Part shown: piece after piece, positions 29,897 to 38,895 of the stretch
How positions within the stretch are numbered: position 1 is the first letter of the stretch
Layout: each line of letters begins with the position of its first letter
Assembly: GCA_017999435.1 (NCBI GenBank)
Contig: JAGNLV010000003.1
Span: 186,001 to 250,000, forward strand
From: Candidatus Zixiibacteriota bacterium
Lineage (GTDB): Bacteria > Zixibacteria > MSB-5A5 > GN15 > FEB-12
Direction: 5' to 3'
DNA length: 64,000 bases
The notes under the pieces: generated by a model
What the model was told of the DNA's origin: nothing
The model's database searches: none
The model's input: the letters and a program-made list of their open reading frames with translations, nothing else
Translations under genes and position numbers: made by a program

Positions 29897-30319
29897 TCAC
29901 TCGCAGCAGACTCGGACGCTCTCGCGCTCGTCATCCACGTCGATACTCATCTCCCCGAGCGCGTCGATCAGCCGCTCGAGATCTTCCATGTTCAGCTTGC
30001 CCAGGTCGACCGTGAACCCTTTCTCCGCCAGTGCCTCGTTGATCCGCCCCTTCACGCTGTCCGGCACTACGCCGCCGAGTTTCACCCCGGCCCGGAGCAG
30101 AGCGAGGGGGATCCGGATATTGACCTGATCCCGCTGCCCCTGTTTCGGCTGCACGATTACCCGGAGGTATTTGGGCCGAGCGCCGGCCGTCCTCCCCGTC
30201 GTCTCCGGAGCGGTGCGCTCCGCCGTCCGGCCGAGCGCCTCGAGCAGCCGCTCGGCCTCATCGGCCGTGATTTTCCCTTCGGCCAGCATGTTGAGAATGC
30301 GGCGACGATCCTCACTCAT
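29897..30319 (-). CDS. SHOCT-like domain protein partnered with DUF2089 regulator
   Basis: A 140-residue cytoplasmic protein. The N-terminus DRRRILNMLAEGKITADEAE is the SHOCT-like helical hairpin seen in YvlB/LiaX-type and DUF2089-linked proteins. The middle (VQPKQGQRDQVNIRIPLALL) and the C-terminal helical part (LEDLERLIDALGEM-like) match small proteins usually encoded after DUF2089 genes. It ends in VRVCCE. It overlaps the upstream DUF2089 gene by eight bases, so the two are co-translated. A role as partner or modulator of the regulator is inferred; no enzymatic motif is present. Confidence 0.72.
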   Translation of the reverse strand: MSEDRRRILNMLAEGKITADEAERLLEALGRTAERTAPETTGRTAGARPKYLRVIVQPKQGQRDQVNIRIPLALLRAGVKLGGVVPDSVKGRINEALAEKGFTVDLGKLNMEDLERLIDALGEMSIDVDDERESVRVCCE

Positions 30320-30695
30320 GATTCTGCTCCTTCTCCAATTGCGACAACGCGTCCTGAACCGTGATTTCTCCCCGCTCGAGCCGGTCGAGCAGTTCTTCCC
30401 GGCGATCGCCGGGCTCGACCTGCACCTGGGCGAATGACAGCGCGGCCCCGATCCGGTTCAACCGGTTCTTGACCGTCGGATAGCTGATCCCGAACACCTC
30501 CTCCATCTTCTTGATCGAACCGTGGCTGCGCACGAAAGCGGCGACAAACAGCTGATCCTCGGCCGTAAGTTTCGCCAACGGCGGCAATTCGAACTCCCCT
30601 TCCAGCGCAATGCCCTCGACGACCAGCCGCACGCGCTCCACGATCACTTCTTTATCGCCGGTGAGGCGGGTCAATTCCTGCCATTCATGGGCCAT
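30312..30695 (-). CDS. DUF2089 family transcriptional regulator
   Basis: A 127-residue protein. The central part LTAEDQLFVAAFVRSHGSIK and KMEEVFGISYPTVKNRLNRI is the DUF2089 helix-turn-helix; the C-terminal REELLDRLERGEITVQDALS is a short SHOCT-like hairpin that mirrors the partner protein. Canonical DUF2089 proteins often have an N-terminal zinc ribbon; it is missing here. ATG 30695 lies about 28 bases after the predicted start of a promoter that contains an inverted repeat, suggesting autoregulation. Target genes unknown. Confidence 0.78.
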   Translation of the reverse strand: MAHEWQELTRLTGDKEVIVERVRLVVEGIALEGEFELPPLAKLTAEDQLFVAAFVRSHGSIKKMEEVFGISYPTVKNRLNRIGAALSFAQVQVEPGDRREELLDRLERGEITVQDALSQLEKEQNHE

Positions 30696-30725
30696 ATGTG
30701 TCTTCCCATTGTTTCAGTTATTTAA

Positions 30726-30757
30726 TATTGTATACGATCAATAGTCGTAGAAGTTAA
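30726..30757 (-). promoter_or_regulatory. Promoter and overlapping inverted repeat of the DUF2089 operon
   Basis: Minus-strand TTAACT (30757-30752), 17-base spacer, TATACA (30734-30729). TATTG-N8-CAATA at 30726-30743 overlaps the -10 element and could be an operator. The 30700-30860 stretch is notably AT-rich. Confidence 0.5.
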
Positions 30758-30888
30758 TACGAGAATTGATTTTCATTGTAAGAATTTGTGGATTCAGACC
30801 TCTCCGCTCATCAACAGGCCTTGTTCTCAATCGGCAAGCCATTATTCCCCATTTACTTAAGCGAGAACGCTCTGGGCAGCGCATCCAT

Positions 30889-30936
30889 TAATGAAGAAGC
30901 GGCGCGAAAACCGACCCATATCGGTTCTCGCGCCGC
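30889..30936 (-). terminator. Terminator after the dienelactone hydrolase gene
   Basis: Long hairpin: GCGGCGCGA (30899-30907) with TCGCGCCGC (30928-30936), and AACCGA (30909-30914) with TCGGTT (30921-30926), one internal mismatch. Followed on the minus strand by TTCTTCATT. It lies 41 bases past the stop. Confidence 0.75.
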
Positions 30937-30977
30937 TGAAGCAGGCAGAGCGCCGCCGAGTATGCCTGTCCTGCGGG

Positions 30978-31760
30978 CTACCGGAAGATCTCTTCAAAGA
31001 ACATCTTCATTTGCTCCCACGACCGCCGGTCGGCCGCCTCGTTATACGCGGCGCCCCTCGACGCGTCGTTGCCGGCGTCCGGGTTGGTGAAGCTGTGCAC
31101 CGCCCCGCCGTACTCAGTCAGTTGCCAGTCGGCGCCGACCCGGCGCATTTCCTCTTCGAACGCGGCCACCTGCGAATCCGGTACGTACGGATCATCGGCT
31201 CCGCCGAGCACGAGGATTTTGGCCTTGACCGTCCCCGGCTCGGCCGGCTGAGTTGTCGAGAGAATGCCGTGGAAACTCACCACGCCGCGGACGTCGGCCC
31301 CCGCCCGCGCCAGCTCCAGCACCGCGGAGCCGCCGAAGCAGTATCCGATCGCGGCCAGCCGGCGATCATCGGAGAGTTCCTGCCCGCGCAGCACGGCGAG
31401 CGCCGCCTGAACGCGGTCACGGAAAAGGCGGCGGTCCTGGTAGTAGGTCTGGGCCAGTTTCGCCGCCTCGTCGGCGTTTTTCGCACGGATCCCTTTGCCG
31501 TAGACGTCGGCGGCGAAAGCCACATAGCCGAGTTCGGCCAGCCGCCGGGCGCGTATCTTGACGTAGTCGCCCAACCCGGTCCACTCGTGGACCACCAGCA
31601 CGCCGGGGACCGGTCCTGTGCCGATCAGGCTGGAATCATAGGCCAGGTATCCCTCGAGGACGACCTTGCCATGCCGGTACTCGACGGTTTCGGTGTGCAC
31701 CGCGGCGCCGGCCGCCGTTGCCCAAAGCAGCGCCGCACAGAAGATGAATGCAGTCCTCAT
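30978..31760 (-). CDS. Secreted dienelactone hydrolase family protein
   Basis: Alpha/beta hydrolase, 260 residues, with a signal peptide (AFIFCAALLWATAAGA) placing it in the periplasm. The catalytic triad is Cys141 in IGYCFGGSA, Asp189 in LVLGGADDPYVP and His222 in GGAVHSFTNPDAG, as in the DLH family, with an early HEWTGLGDYVKIRARRLA helix. Substrate is probably a lactone or ester but cannot be specified. ATG 31760 is preceded by GAAAGGA. A 19-bp perfect palindrome lies 27 bases upstream of the start, and an FNR-like palindrome a little further, shared with the divergent NO reductase gene. Confidence 0.87.
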   Translation of the reverse strand: MRTAFIFCAALLWATAAGAAVHTETVEYRHGKVVLEGYLAYDSSLIGTGPVPGVLVVHEWTGLGDYVKIRARRLAELGYVAFAADVYGKGIRAKNADEAAKLAQTYYQDRRLFRDRVQAALAVLRGQELSDDRRLAAIGYCFGGSAVLELARAGADVRGVVSFHGILSTTQPAEPGTVKAKILVLGGADDPYVPDSQVAAFEEEMRRVGADWQLTEYGGAVHSFTNPDAGNDASRGAAYNEAADRRSWEQMKMFFEEIFR

Positions 31761-31786
31761 TATTCGGGTCCTTTCTCAGGGATGCG

Positions 31787-31805
31787 CCGGCGAACTGTTC
31801 GCCGG
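31787..31805. promoter_or_regulatory. 19-bp perfect palindrome upstream of the dienelactone hydrolase gene
   Basis: CCGGCGAAC-T-GTTCGCCGG. Arms of nine bases around one central base, 27 bases before ATG 31760 on the minus strand. Either a repressor operator or an mRNA hairpin near the ribosome binding site. Confidence 0.5.
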
Positions 31806-31830
31806 GTCCGCGCACAAAAAACACTGGCCG

Positions 31831-31873
31831 TTGACTAATGTCAAGGCTATCATAGGCCTATTCAGTCGATACT
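31831..31873 (+). promoter_or_regulatory. FNR/DNR-type palindrome and -10 element for the NO reductase gene
   Basis: TTGAC-TAAT-GTCAA at 31831-31844 is a perfect palindrome of the CRP/FNR superfamily type (consensus TTGAT-N4-ATCAA). GATACT at 31868-31873 is a four-of-six -10 element. With a start near 31879 the palindrome is centred at about -41.5, the classic class II activator position. The minus strand also reads TTGACA here, so the box may equally affect the divergent hydrolase gene. Confidence 0.65.
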
Positions 31874-32018
31874 TCGCGCGGCGGTGCGTACCGGCCCCCG
31901 TGCCCGGCGTCCGCGACAAACTGTCCGCCGCCTGCTCCGTAATACGTGCGGGGAATCAACCCGCACCGGGGCGGCTGAGCCGACATGGCGAGGTCTCATA
32001 TATGAAAGGAGCTTTGGT

Positions 32019-34322
32019 GTGAACTACTTCCGACTGTGGCTCGCGATGGGTGTGGTGATTGTCGCCTCCTTCGCAGTCCTCGGTTATTTCGGCGGCGATA
32101 TCTATCGTCAGGCCCCGCCGGTGCCCGACCGGGTCGTCACGTCCGACGGCGCGGTGCTGTTCACCGGCAGCGACATCAAGGATGGGCAGAACGTCTGGCA
32201 GTCCACCGGCGGCCAGCAGGTGGGCACGGTCTGGGGACACGGCTCGTACGTAGCCCCCGACTGGTCGGCTGACTGGCTGCACCGGGAATCGGAGTGGATT
32301 CTCAATGAGTGGGCGCGCACCGAGTACGGCGTGTCGGCCTACACGTCCCTGAGCGGCCCCGATCAGGCGGCTCTCCGGGAGCGTCTGCGCGAGGAAATCC
32401 GCCCCAACACGTTCGATCCGAAAACCGGGGACCTGGTGGTCTCCCCGGTGCGGGCGCGCGCCATCGAGGCGGTCGGACGGCACTACGCGGGTCTATTCGG
32501 CGGCGATCCGGCGCTCGGCAAGCTCCGCGAGGCCTATGCGATCCCCGGCAACGCGGTCAAGGATCCTGCGCGGCTGGCCAAGCTCAACGCTTTCTTCTTC
32601 TGGGCCTCGTGGGCCTGTTCGACCAACCGGCCGGGCGAGAGCATCACCTACACGCAGAACTGGCCGCCGGAGGATCTCATCGGCAACCGCCCGACCAGCT
32701 CGAGCATCGTCTGGTCGGTCATCAGTTTCGTCCTGCTGCTCGCGGGCATCGGCGCCCTCGCCTGGTACTACGCGGTGCTGAAGCACAAGCCGGTCGGGGA
32801 GGTGGCGCTCCCGGAGCAGGACCCGCTGCTGGCGCTCCAGCCGACGCCCTCCATGAAAGCGACGCTCAAGTATTTCTGGGTGGTGATCGGCCTGATGATT
32901 GTGCAGATCATCATGGGAATTCTCACCGCCCATTACGGCGTCGAGGGCTCCGGGTTCTACGGCTTCCCGCTCGCCGAGTGGCTCCCTTATGCGGTCACGC
33001 GCACGTGGCACACGCAGCTCGGCATTTTCTGGATCGCCACCGCCTGGCTGGCGACGGGGCTCTTTATCGCCCCGGCGGTCAGCGGCTATGAGCCCAAGTT
33101 CCAGCGCGCCGGCGTCAATTTCCTCTTCGTCTGCCTGCTCATTATCGTGGTCGGTTCGATGTTCGGCACGTGGTACGGCACGCGCCAGCAGATGGGTCTG
33201 ACGGCCAACTTCTGGTTCGGCCACCAGGGCTACGAGTATGTCGACCTCGGCCGGTTCTGGCAGATTTTCCTGTTTGTCGGGCTGTTCGTCTGGCTGGGGC
33301 TGATGGGCCGCGGCCTGTGGCCGGCGCTGCGCAAACCCGGTCCCAACCGCCACCTGCTCGTGCTCTTCTTTATCGCCAGCGCGGCGATCGCCCTATTCTA
33401 CGGCGCCGGCCTCATGTGGGGACGGCAGACCAATCTCGCGATCGCCGAGTACTGGCGCTGGTGGGTGGTCCACCTGTGGGTGGAAGGATTCTTCGAGGTG
33501 TTTGCAACGGTGGTGATTGCGTTCCTGTTCACACGCATGGGGTTGTTGCGGACGGCGACGGCCACGGCCGGCGTGCTGTTCGCCACGACCATTTTCCTCG
33601 CCGGCGGAATCATCGGGACCTTCCACCACCTCTATTTCACGGGCACGCCGACGGCGGTGCTCGCGCTGGGAGCGACATTCAGTGCGCTCGAGGTGGTGCC
33701 GCTGGTGCTGATCGGTTTCGAGGCCTATGAGAATCTCTCGCTCAGCCGCGCCAAACCCTGGCTCCAGGCATACAAGTGGCCGATTTACGCGTTTGTCGCG
33801 GTCGCTTTCTGGAACCTGGTCGGCGCCGGCCTGTTCGGGTTCTTCATCAACCCGCCGATCGCGCTGTACTATATGCAGGGACTGAACACGACGCCGGTCC
33901 ACGGCCACACCGCCCTCTTCGGGGTGTACGGCATGCTCGGGGTCGGTCTGACCCTCTTCTGCCTGAAAGGGCTGGCCTCGCGCTACGCGTGGAAGACCAC
34001 GTGGCTGGCGGTGGGTTTCTGGTGCATCAACATCGGGCTCGCCCTGATGGTGCTCTTGTCCGACCTGCCGCGCGGCCTCATGCAGACCTGGGCGAGTGTT
34101 TCCCACGGCATGTGGTTCGCGCGGTCCGCCGAATTCATGCAGACCGGCCTCATGGATACGTTTCGCTGGCTCCGCGTGATCGGCGATACGATTTTCGCCG
34201 TGGGCGTTTTCGCCCTCGGCTATTTCGTCTTCGGGCTCAAATTCGGATGGTCCGTGTCGGGGCAGCTTGATCGCCCGGTCGGCGCGGCGCCCGAACGGCC
34301 GGAAGAAGTGACGAGGCCTTAA
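32019..34322 (+). CDS. norZ: Quinol-dependent nitric oxide reductase (qNOR)
   Basis: Single-subunit heme-copper-family enzyme, about 767 residues, reducing two NO to N2O with quinol in the inner membrane. The N-terminal fused periplasmic domain (about 30-230) replaces NorC and lacks a CxxCH motif. The catalytic part, about 12 helices, shows TWHTQLGIFWIATAWLATGL, WWVVHLWVEGFFEVFATVVI (with the FeB-site Glu), IIGTFHHLYFTGTP and TTPVHGHTALFGVYGMLGVG, matching metal-ligand histidines. GTG 32019 follows AAAGGAG at 32005-32011; a six-codon reading frame at 32003 overlaps the start. It precedes the Ric-containing gene, so this block probably detoxifies NO. Confidence 0.95.
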   Translation: MNYFRLWLAMGVVIVASFAVLGYFGGDIYRQAPPVPDRVVTSDGAVLFTGSDIKDGQNVWQSTGGQQVGTVWGHGSYVAPDWSADWLHRESEWILNEWARTEYGVSAYTSLSGPDQAALRERLREEIRPNTFDPKTGDLVVSPVRARAIEAVGRHYAGLFGGDPALGKLREAYAIPGNAVKDPARLAKLNAFFFWASWACSTNRPGESITYTQNWPPEDLIGNRPTSSSIVWSVISFVLLLAGIGALAWYYAVLKHKPVGEVALPEQDPLLALQPTPSMKATLKYFWVVIGLMIVQIIMGILTAHYGVEGSGFYGFPLAEWLPYAVTRTWHTQLGIFWIATAWLATGLFIAPAVSGYEPKFQRAGVNFLFVCLLIIVVGSMFGTWYGTRQQMGLTANFWFGHQGYEYVDLGRFWQIFLFVGLFVWLGLMGRGLWPALRKPGPNRHLLVLFFIASAAIALFYGAGLMWGRQTNLAIAEYWRWWVVHLWVEGFFEVFATVVIAFLFTRMGLLRTATATAGVLFATTIFLAGGIIGTFHHLYFTGTPTAVLALGATFSALEVVPLVLIGFEAYENLSLSRAKPWLQAYKWPIYAFVAVAFWNLVGAGLFGFFINPPIALYYMQGLNTTPVHGHTALFGVYGMLGVGLTLFCLKGLASRYAWKTTWLAVGFWCINIGLALMVLLSDLPRGLMQTWASVSHGMWFARSAEFMQTGLMDTFRWLRVIGDTIFAVGVFALGYFVFGLKFGWSVSGQLDRPVGAAPERPEEVTRP

Positions 34323-34388
34323 ATCTCACATGTCCGCCGGCGGGGTCGGACCGGAGCGCCCGACCGCGCCGGCGATGGAGGGACACAC

Positions 34389-35723
34389 ATGTTGCGCTAC
34401 AAGTCCGGGTTCTCGATAAGTCTGGCGGTGATGCTGCTGGTGGCGGCGTCGGCCGCCGCTCACTGCGACCGGGAAGACGGTCCGGTCGCCAACGACGCCC
34501 GCGCCGCGCTCGCCGGCGGCGAGTTCACCAAAATCGCCGTCTGGGTGGGCGAAGCGCAGACCGATGAATTGCGCCGGGCATTCGACCAAACCCGCGCCGT
34601 CCGGTCCCAGAGCGAGGAGGCGCGCGAACTGGCCGACCGCTGGTTTATCGAAACCGCCGTCCGCCTGCACCGCGCGGCCGAAGGCATGCCCTACACCGGC
34701 CTGCAGCCCGCCGGCCTCCCCGCCCCCGCCGAAGTGGCCGCGGCCGACAAGGCCTACGCCGCCGACGACGTGGAGCCCGTGATCGAGCTGCTCGAATCGT
34801 CGCTGGAGGAACATGTCCGCAGCCTCTTCACCGAGGCGATGCGCGCCAAGAAGGAGGGAGACAAGTCACTGGAGGCGGGGCGGGAGAAGATCGACGCCTA
34901 CGTCCGCTTCATTCTCTACGTGCACGGCCTGGTCGAGAAAATCGAGGCCGGGCCGGAGCACGGCGTGGGCGAACACTCGTCGGTCCCCGACCCGCACAAT
35001 ACGAAAGGAGCAACTATGAATACCGTTTCTGCCGACCGGACGGTCGGCGATCTGGTCACCGAACAGCCCGGCCGCGCCAAGGTCTTTGAGGATCTCGGCA
35101 TCGACTACTGCTGCGGCGGGCACCGGCCGCTGACCGAGGCCTGCGCGGAGAAGGGGATCGACCCTGAAAACGTTCTCGCTCAACTCGCCCGGGTCGATGC
35201 GGCGCGGCGCCCCGACGCCGACGCGGACTATGGTTCGATGAGTCTCACAGCGCTGGCCGATCACATCGTCGACACCCATCACGCCTACCTGCGCCAGGCG
35301 CTGCCGCGCGCGAACCAACTGGCCGCGAAAGTCGCCCAGGCCCACGCCGCCTCGCCCAAAGGCGCCGACCTGAAGCGCGTCGACGAGCACGTGCGCGCCC
35401 TGGCCGCCGAACTCCAGTCGCACATGGTGAAGGAGGAGCACATTCTCTTTCCCATGATCCGGCGCATCGACGCCGGGGAGCGCGGCCTGGTGATCGACGG
35501 TCCGGTGATGGTCATGATGCGGGAGCACGACGAGGCGGGCGAGGCGCTCGCCGCCATTCGCACGCTCACCGATGATTTCGCCCTCCCCGCGTGGGGATGC
35601 AACACCTACCGGGCGATGCTTGACGCCCTCCAGGAGCTGGAGCTGGATCTCCACCAGCACATTCACAAGGAGAACAACGTCCTCTTTCCTCGGGCGCAGC
35701 AGGCGGCCGCCGTCGGCGCCTGA
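34389..35723 (+). CDS. In-frame fusion: secreted DUF6448 domain plus Ric/YtfE iron-sulfur repair domain
   Basis: One uninterrupted ORF of 444 residues. Residues 1-25 form a signal peptide (ISLAVMLLVAASAAA) before HCDREDGPVANDARAAL, a DUF6448-like domain to about 200 (HRAAEGMPYTGLQPAG). From residue 210 a complete Ric (ScdA/YtfE) protein starts: MNTVSADRTVGDLVTEQPGR, DLGIDYCCGGHRPL, then hemerythrin-like di-iron ligands in HIVDTHHAYL, HMVKEEHILFPMI, REHDEAGEAL and HIHKENNVLFP. Ric normally works in the cytoplasm repairing nitrosatively damaged Fe-S clusters. ATG 35016 at the junction has its own AAAGGAG (35004-35010), so a separate Ric is probably made. Loss of a stop codon between two genes, or a sequencing error, may explain the fusion. 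Confidence 0.8.
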   Translation: MLRYKSGFSISLAVMLLVAASAAAHCDREDGPVANDARAALAGGEFTKIAVWVGEAQTDELRRAFDQTRAVRSQSEEARELADRWFIETAVRLHRAAEGMPYTGLQPAGLPAPAEVAAADKAYAADDVEPVIELLESSLEEHVRSLFTEAMRAKKEGDKSLEAGREKIDAYVRFILYVHGLVEKIEAGPEHGVGEHSSVPDPHNTKGATMNTVSADRTVGDLVTEQPGRAKVFEDLGIDYCCGGHRPLTEACAEKGIDPENVLAQLARVDAARRPDADADYGSMSLTALADHIVDTHHAYLRQALPRANQLAAKVAQAHAASPKGADLKRVDEHVRALAAELQSHMVKEEHILFPMIRRIDAGERGLVIDGPVMVMMREHDEAGEALAAIRTLTDDFALPAWGCNTYRAMLDALQELELDLHQHIHKENNVLFPRAQQAAAVGA

Positions 35724-35743
35724 ACGCTCACACAGCCGACACC

Positions 35744-35776
35744 GGCGCCGGCGGCCGATCCGCCGGCGCCGTTTTT
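35744..35776 (+). terminator. Rho-independent terminator after the norZ-Ric block
   Basis: Perfect 11-base stem GGCGCCGGCGG (35744-35754) with CCGCCGGCGCC (35760-35770), five-base loop, then GTTTTTG. Confidence 0.9.
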
Positions 35777-35843
35777 GTTCTTTCGCGGCCCGGTCGGTCC
35801 CATCCCCGCCGCGTTTTCTGCAACAACCGGCCCGCGCGTTTCG

Positions 35844-35849
35844 TATACT
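35844..35849 (+). promoter_or_regulatory. Probable -10 element of the serine hydrolase gene
   Basis: TATACT (five of six) 26 bases before the start codon at 35876. No convincing -35 is present at the expected distance. Confidence 0.4.
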
Positions 35850-35875
35850 GGCGGAAACCGCTCGACGGAGGAGAT

Positions 35876-37384
<1,509 letters not shown>

Positions 37385-37515
37385 GCCCGGCCCCGCCCCC
37401 GAGCGTCCCCTTCCTCCCGCGGCGACGGACCCGCGGGCGCGGTCACTTTAATCTTGACCTCGCCCGGCCCCTGCCTACCTTACCTCCCAGACCCGCATCT
37501 GATGAAAGGAACGCC

Positions 37516-38895
37516 ATGGATGACGTGACCCTTCTCTCTCGAGTCCAGTTCGGCCTCACCGTCGGTTTCCACTACATCTTCCCGGTTCTGAGCCTCGGTC
37601 TCGGTCTCTTCCTGGTGATCGCCGAGGGCATCTACCTCAAGTCGAGGGATCCGCTCTGGGAGAGCATCACGCGCTTCTGGGTGCGCATTTTCGGGCTCAT
37701 TTTCGCCCTCGGGGTAGCGACCGGGATCGTCATGGAATTCCAGTTCGGCACCAATTGGTCGGTCTACTCGCGGTTTGTGGGCGACGTGTTCGGCAGCGCC
37801 CTGGCGGCCGAAGGGATCTTCGCGTTTTTCCTCGAGTCGGGCTTCCTGGCGATCCTCCTTTTCGGATGGGATCGGGTCAAGCCGCGCACCCATTTCATCG
37901 CCACCCTCTTGGTCGCGCTCGGCGCACACTTCTCGGCGGTCTGGATCGTGGTGGCGAATTCCTGGCAGCAGACGCCGGCCGGCCACCATCTCGTCTCGCA
38001 CGCGCAGGGGATGCGGGCGGAGGTGGTCGATTTCTGGCAGGTCATCTTCAACCCGTCGTTTGTCGACCGCATCACGCACGTCTTCATGGGGGCGTGGCAG
38101 GCGGGGGCGTTCCTCGTCCTGAGCGTCAGCGCCTGGTACCTCCTGCGTCGGCGGCACCGCGCGGCGGCGGTGGGTTCGATCAAGATTGCGGTCGTCATCG
38201 CAGCGGTCGCCTCGCTCGCCCAGTTGGTGAGCGGCCACAGCTCCGCGAACGTTGTCGCCCGCCACCAGCCGGCCAAGCTGGCGGCTTTCGAGGGCCATTA
38301 CCCCGAGTCCGCTCCCGGCGATTCCTACCTCTTCGGCTGGGTCGACGAAGCCGGCGAGATAGTGTACGGACCGAAGATTCCCGGCCTGCTGTCGTTCCTC
38401 GCCTACTCGGATTTTGACGCTCCGGTGACCGGCCTGCGCGCCTTCGCCCCCGAGGACCGTCCGCCGGTCAACCTCACCTTCCAATCGTTCCACCTGATGG
38501 TGGCGATCGGCTTGGCGCTCATTGCGATCAGCCTGGCCGCGGCGTGGTACTGGCGCCGCGGCACGCTCTGGGAGAAGCGCTGGTTTCTGTGGATCCTGGT
38601 GCTCGCGGTGGTGCTCCCGGAGCTGGCCAACCAGCTCGGCTGGTTCTCCGCCGAGGTCGGCCGCCAGCCGTGGATCGTGTACGGGCTGCTGCGGACGAGC
38701 GCGGCGGCCAGCGTCGGCATCGGCGGCGCCCACGTGTGGGGGTCGCTCGTGATGTTCGCCGTGATCTACATCCTGCTCGGCGCGCTGTTCATCTACCTGC
38801 TCAACGACAAGATTCAGCACGGTCCCGACGGCGCGGAGCCGCCGGCCCCGTCCGGTAGTGAACCCGTAATCGCGAAGGAGGGCCCCCGCGCATGA
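37516..38895 (+). CDS. cydA: Cytochrome bd quinol oxidase subunit I
   Basis: Heme-bearing subunit of the high-affinity terminal oxidase, about 459 residues, inner membrane. His19 in QFGLTVGFHYIFPVLS, His in ITHVFMGAWQAGAFL, and Met in FQSFHLMVAIG are at the heme-ligand places; EVGRQPWIVYGLLRT is the conserved C-terminal segment. The quinol (Q) loop is short, as in the cyanide-insensitive (CIO) type. ATG 37516 has AAAGGA upstream. The stop overlaps the cydB start by four bases. The enzyme resists NO, fitting the adjacent NO-detoxification genes. TTGACC at 37454 with TACCTT at 37476 might be its promoter, but the match is poor. Confidence 0.95.
   Translation: MDDVTLLSRVQFGLTVGFHYIFPVLSLGLGLFLVIAEGIYLKSRDPLWESITRFWVRIFGLIFALGVATGIVMEFQFGTNWSVYSRFVGDVFGSALAAEGIFAFFLESGFLAILLFGWDRVKPRTHFIATLLVALGAHFSAVWIVVANSWQQTPAGHHLVSHAQGMRAEVVDFWQVIFNPSFVDRITHVFMGAWQAGAFLVLSVSAWYLLRRRHRAAAVGSIKIAVVIAAVASLAQLVSGHSSANVVARHQPAKLAAFEGHYPESAPGDSYLFGWVDEAGEIVYGPKIPGLLSFLAYSDFDAPVTGLRAFAPEDRPPVNLTFQSFHLMVAIGLALIAISLAAAWYWRRGTLWEKRWFLWILVLAVVLPELANQLGWFSAEVGRQPWIVYGLLRTSAAASVGIGGAHVWGSLVMFAVIYILLGALFIYLLNDKIQHGPDGAEPPAPSGSEPVIAKEGPRA

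Noticed and set aside
32003-32022. Six-codon leader peptide frame overlapping the NO reductase start
   Set aside because: Too short to judge; it shares the ribosome binding region of the real gene and has no regulatory signature.
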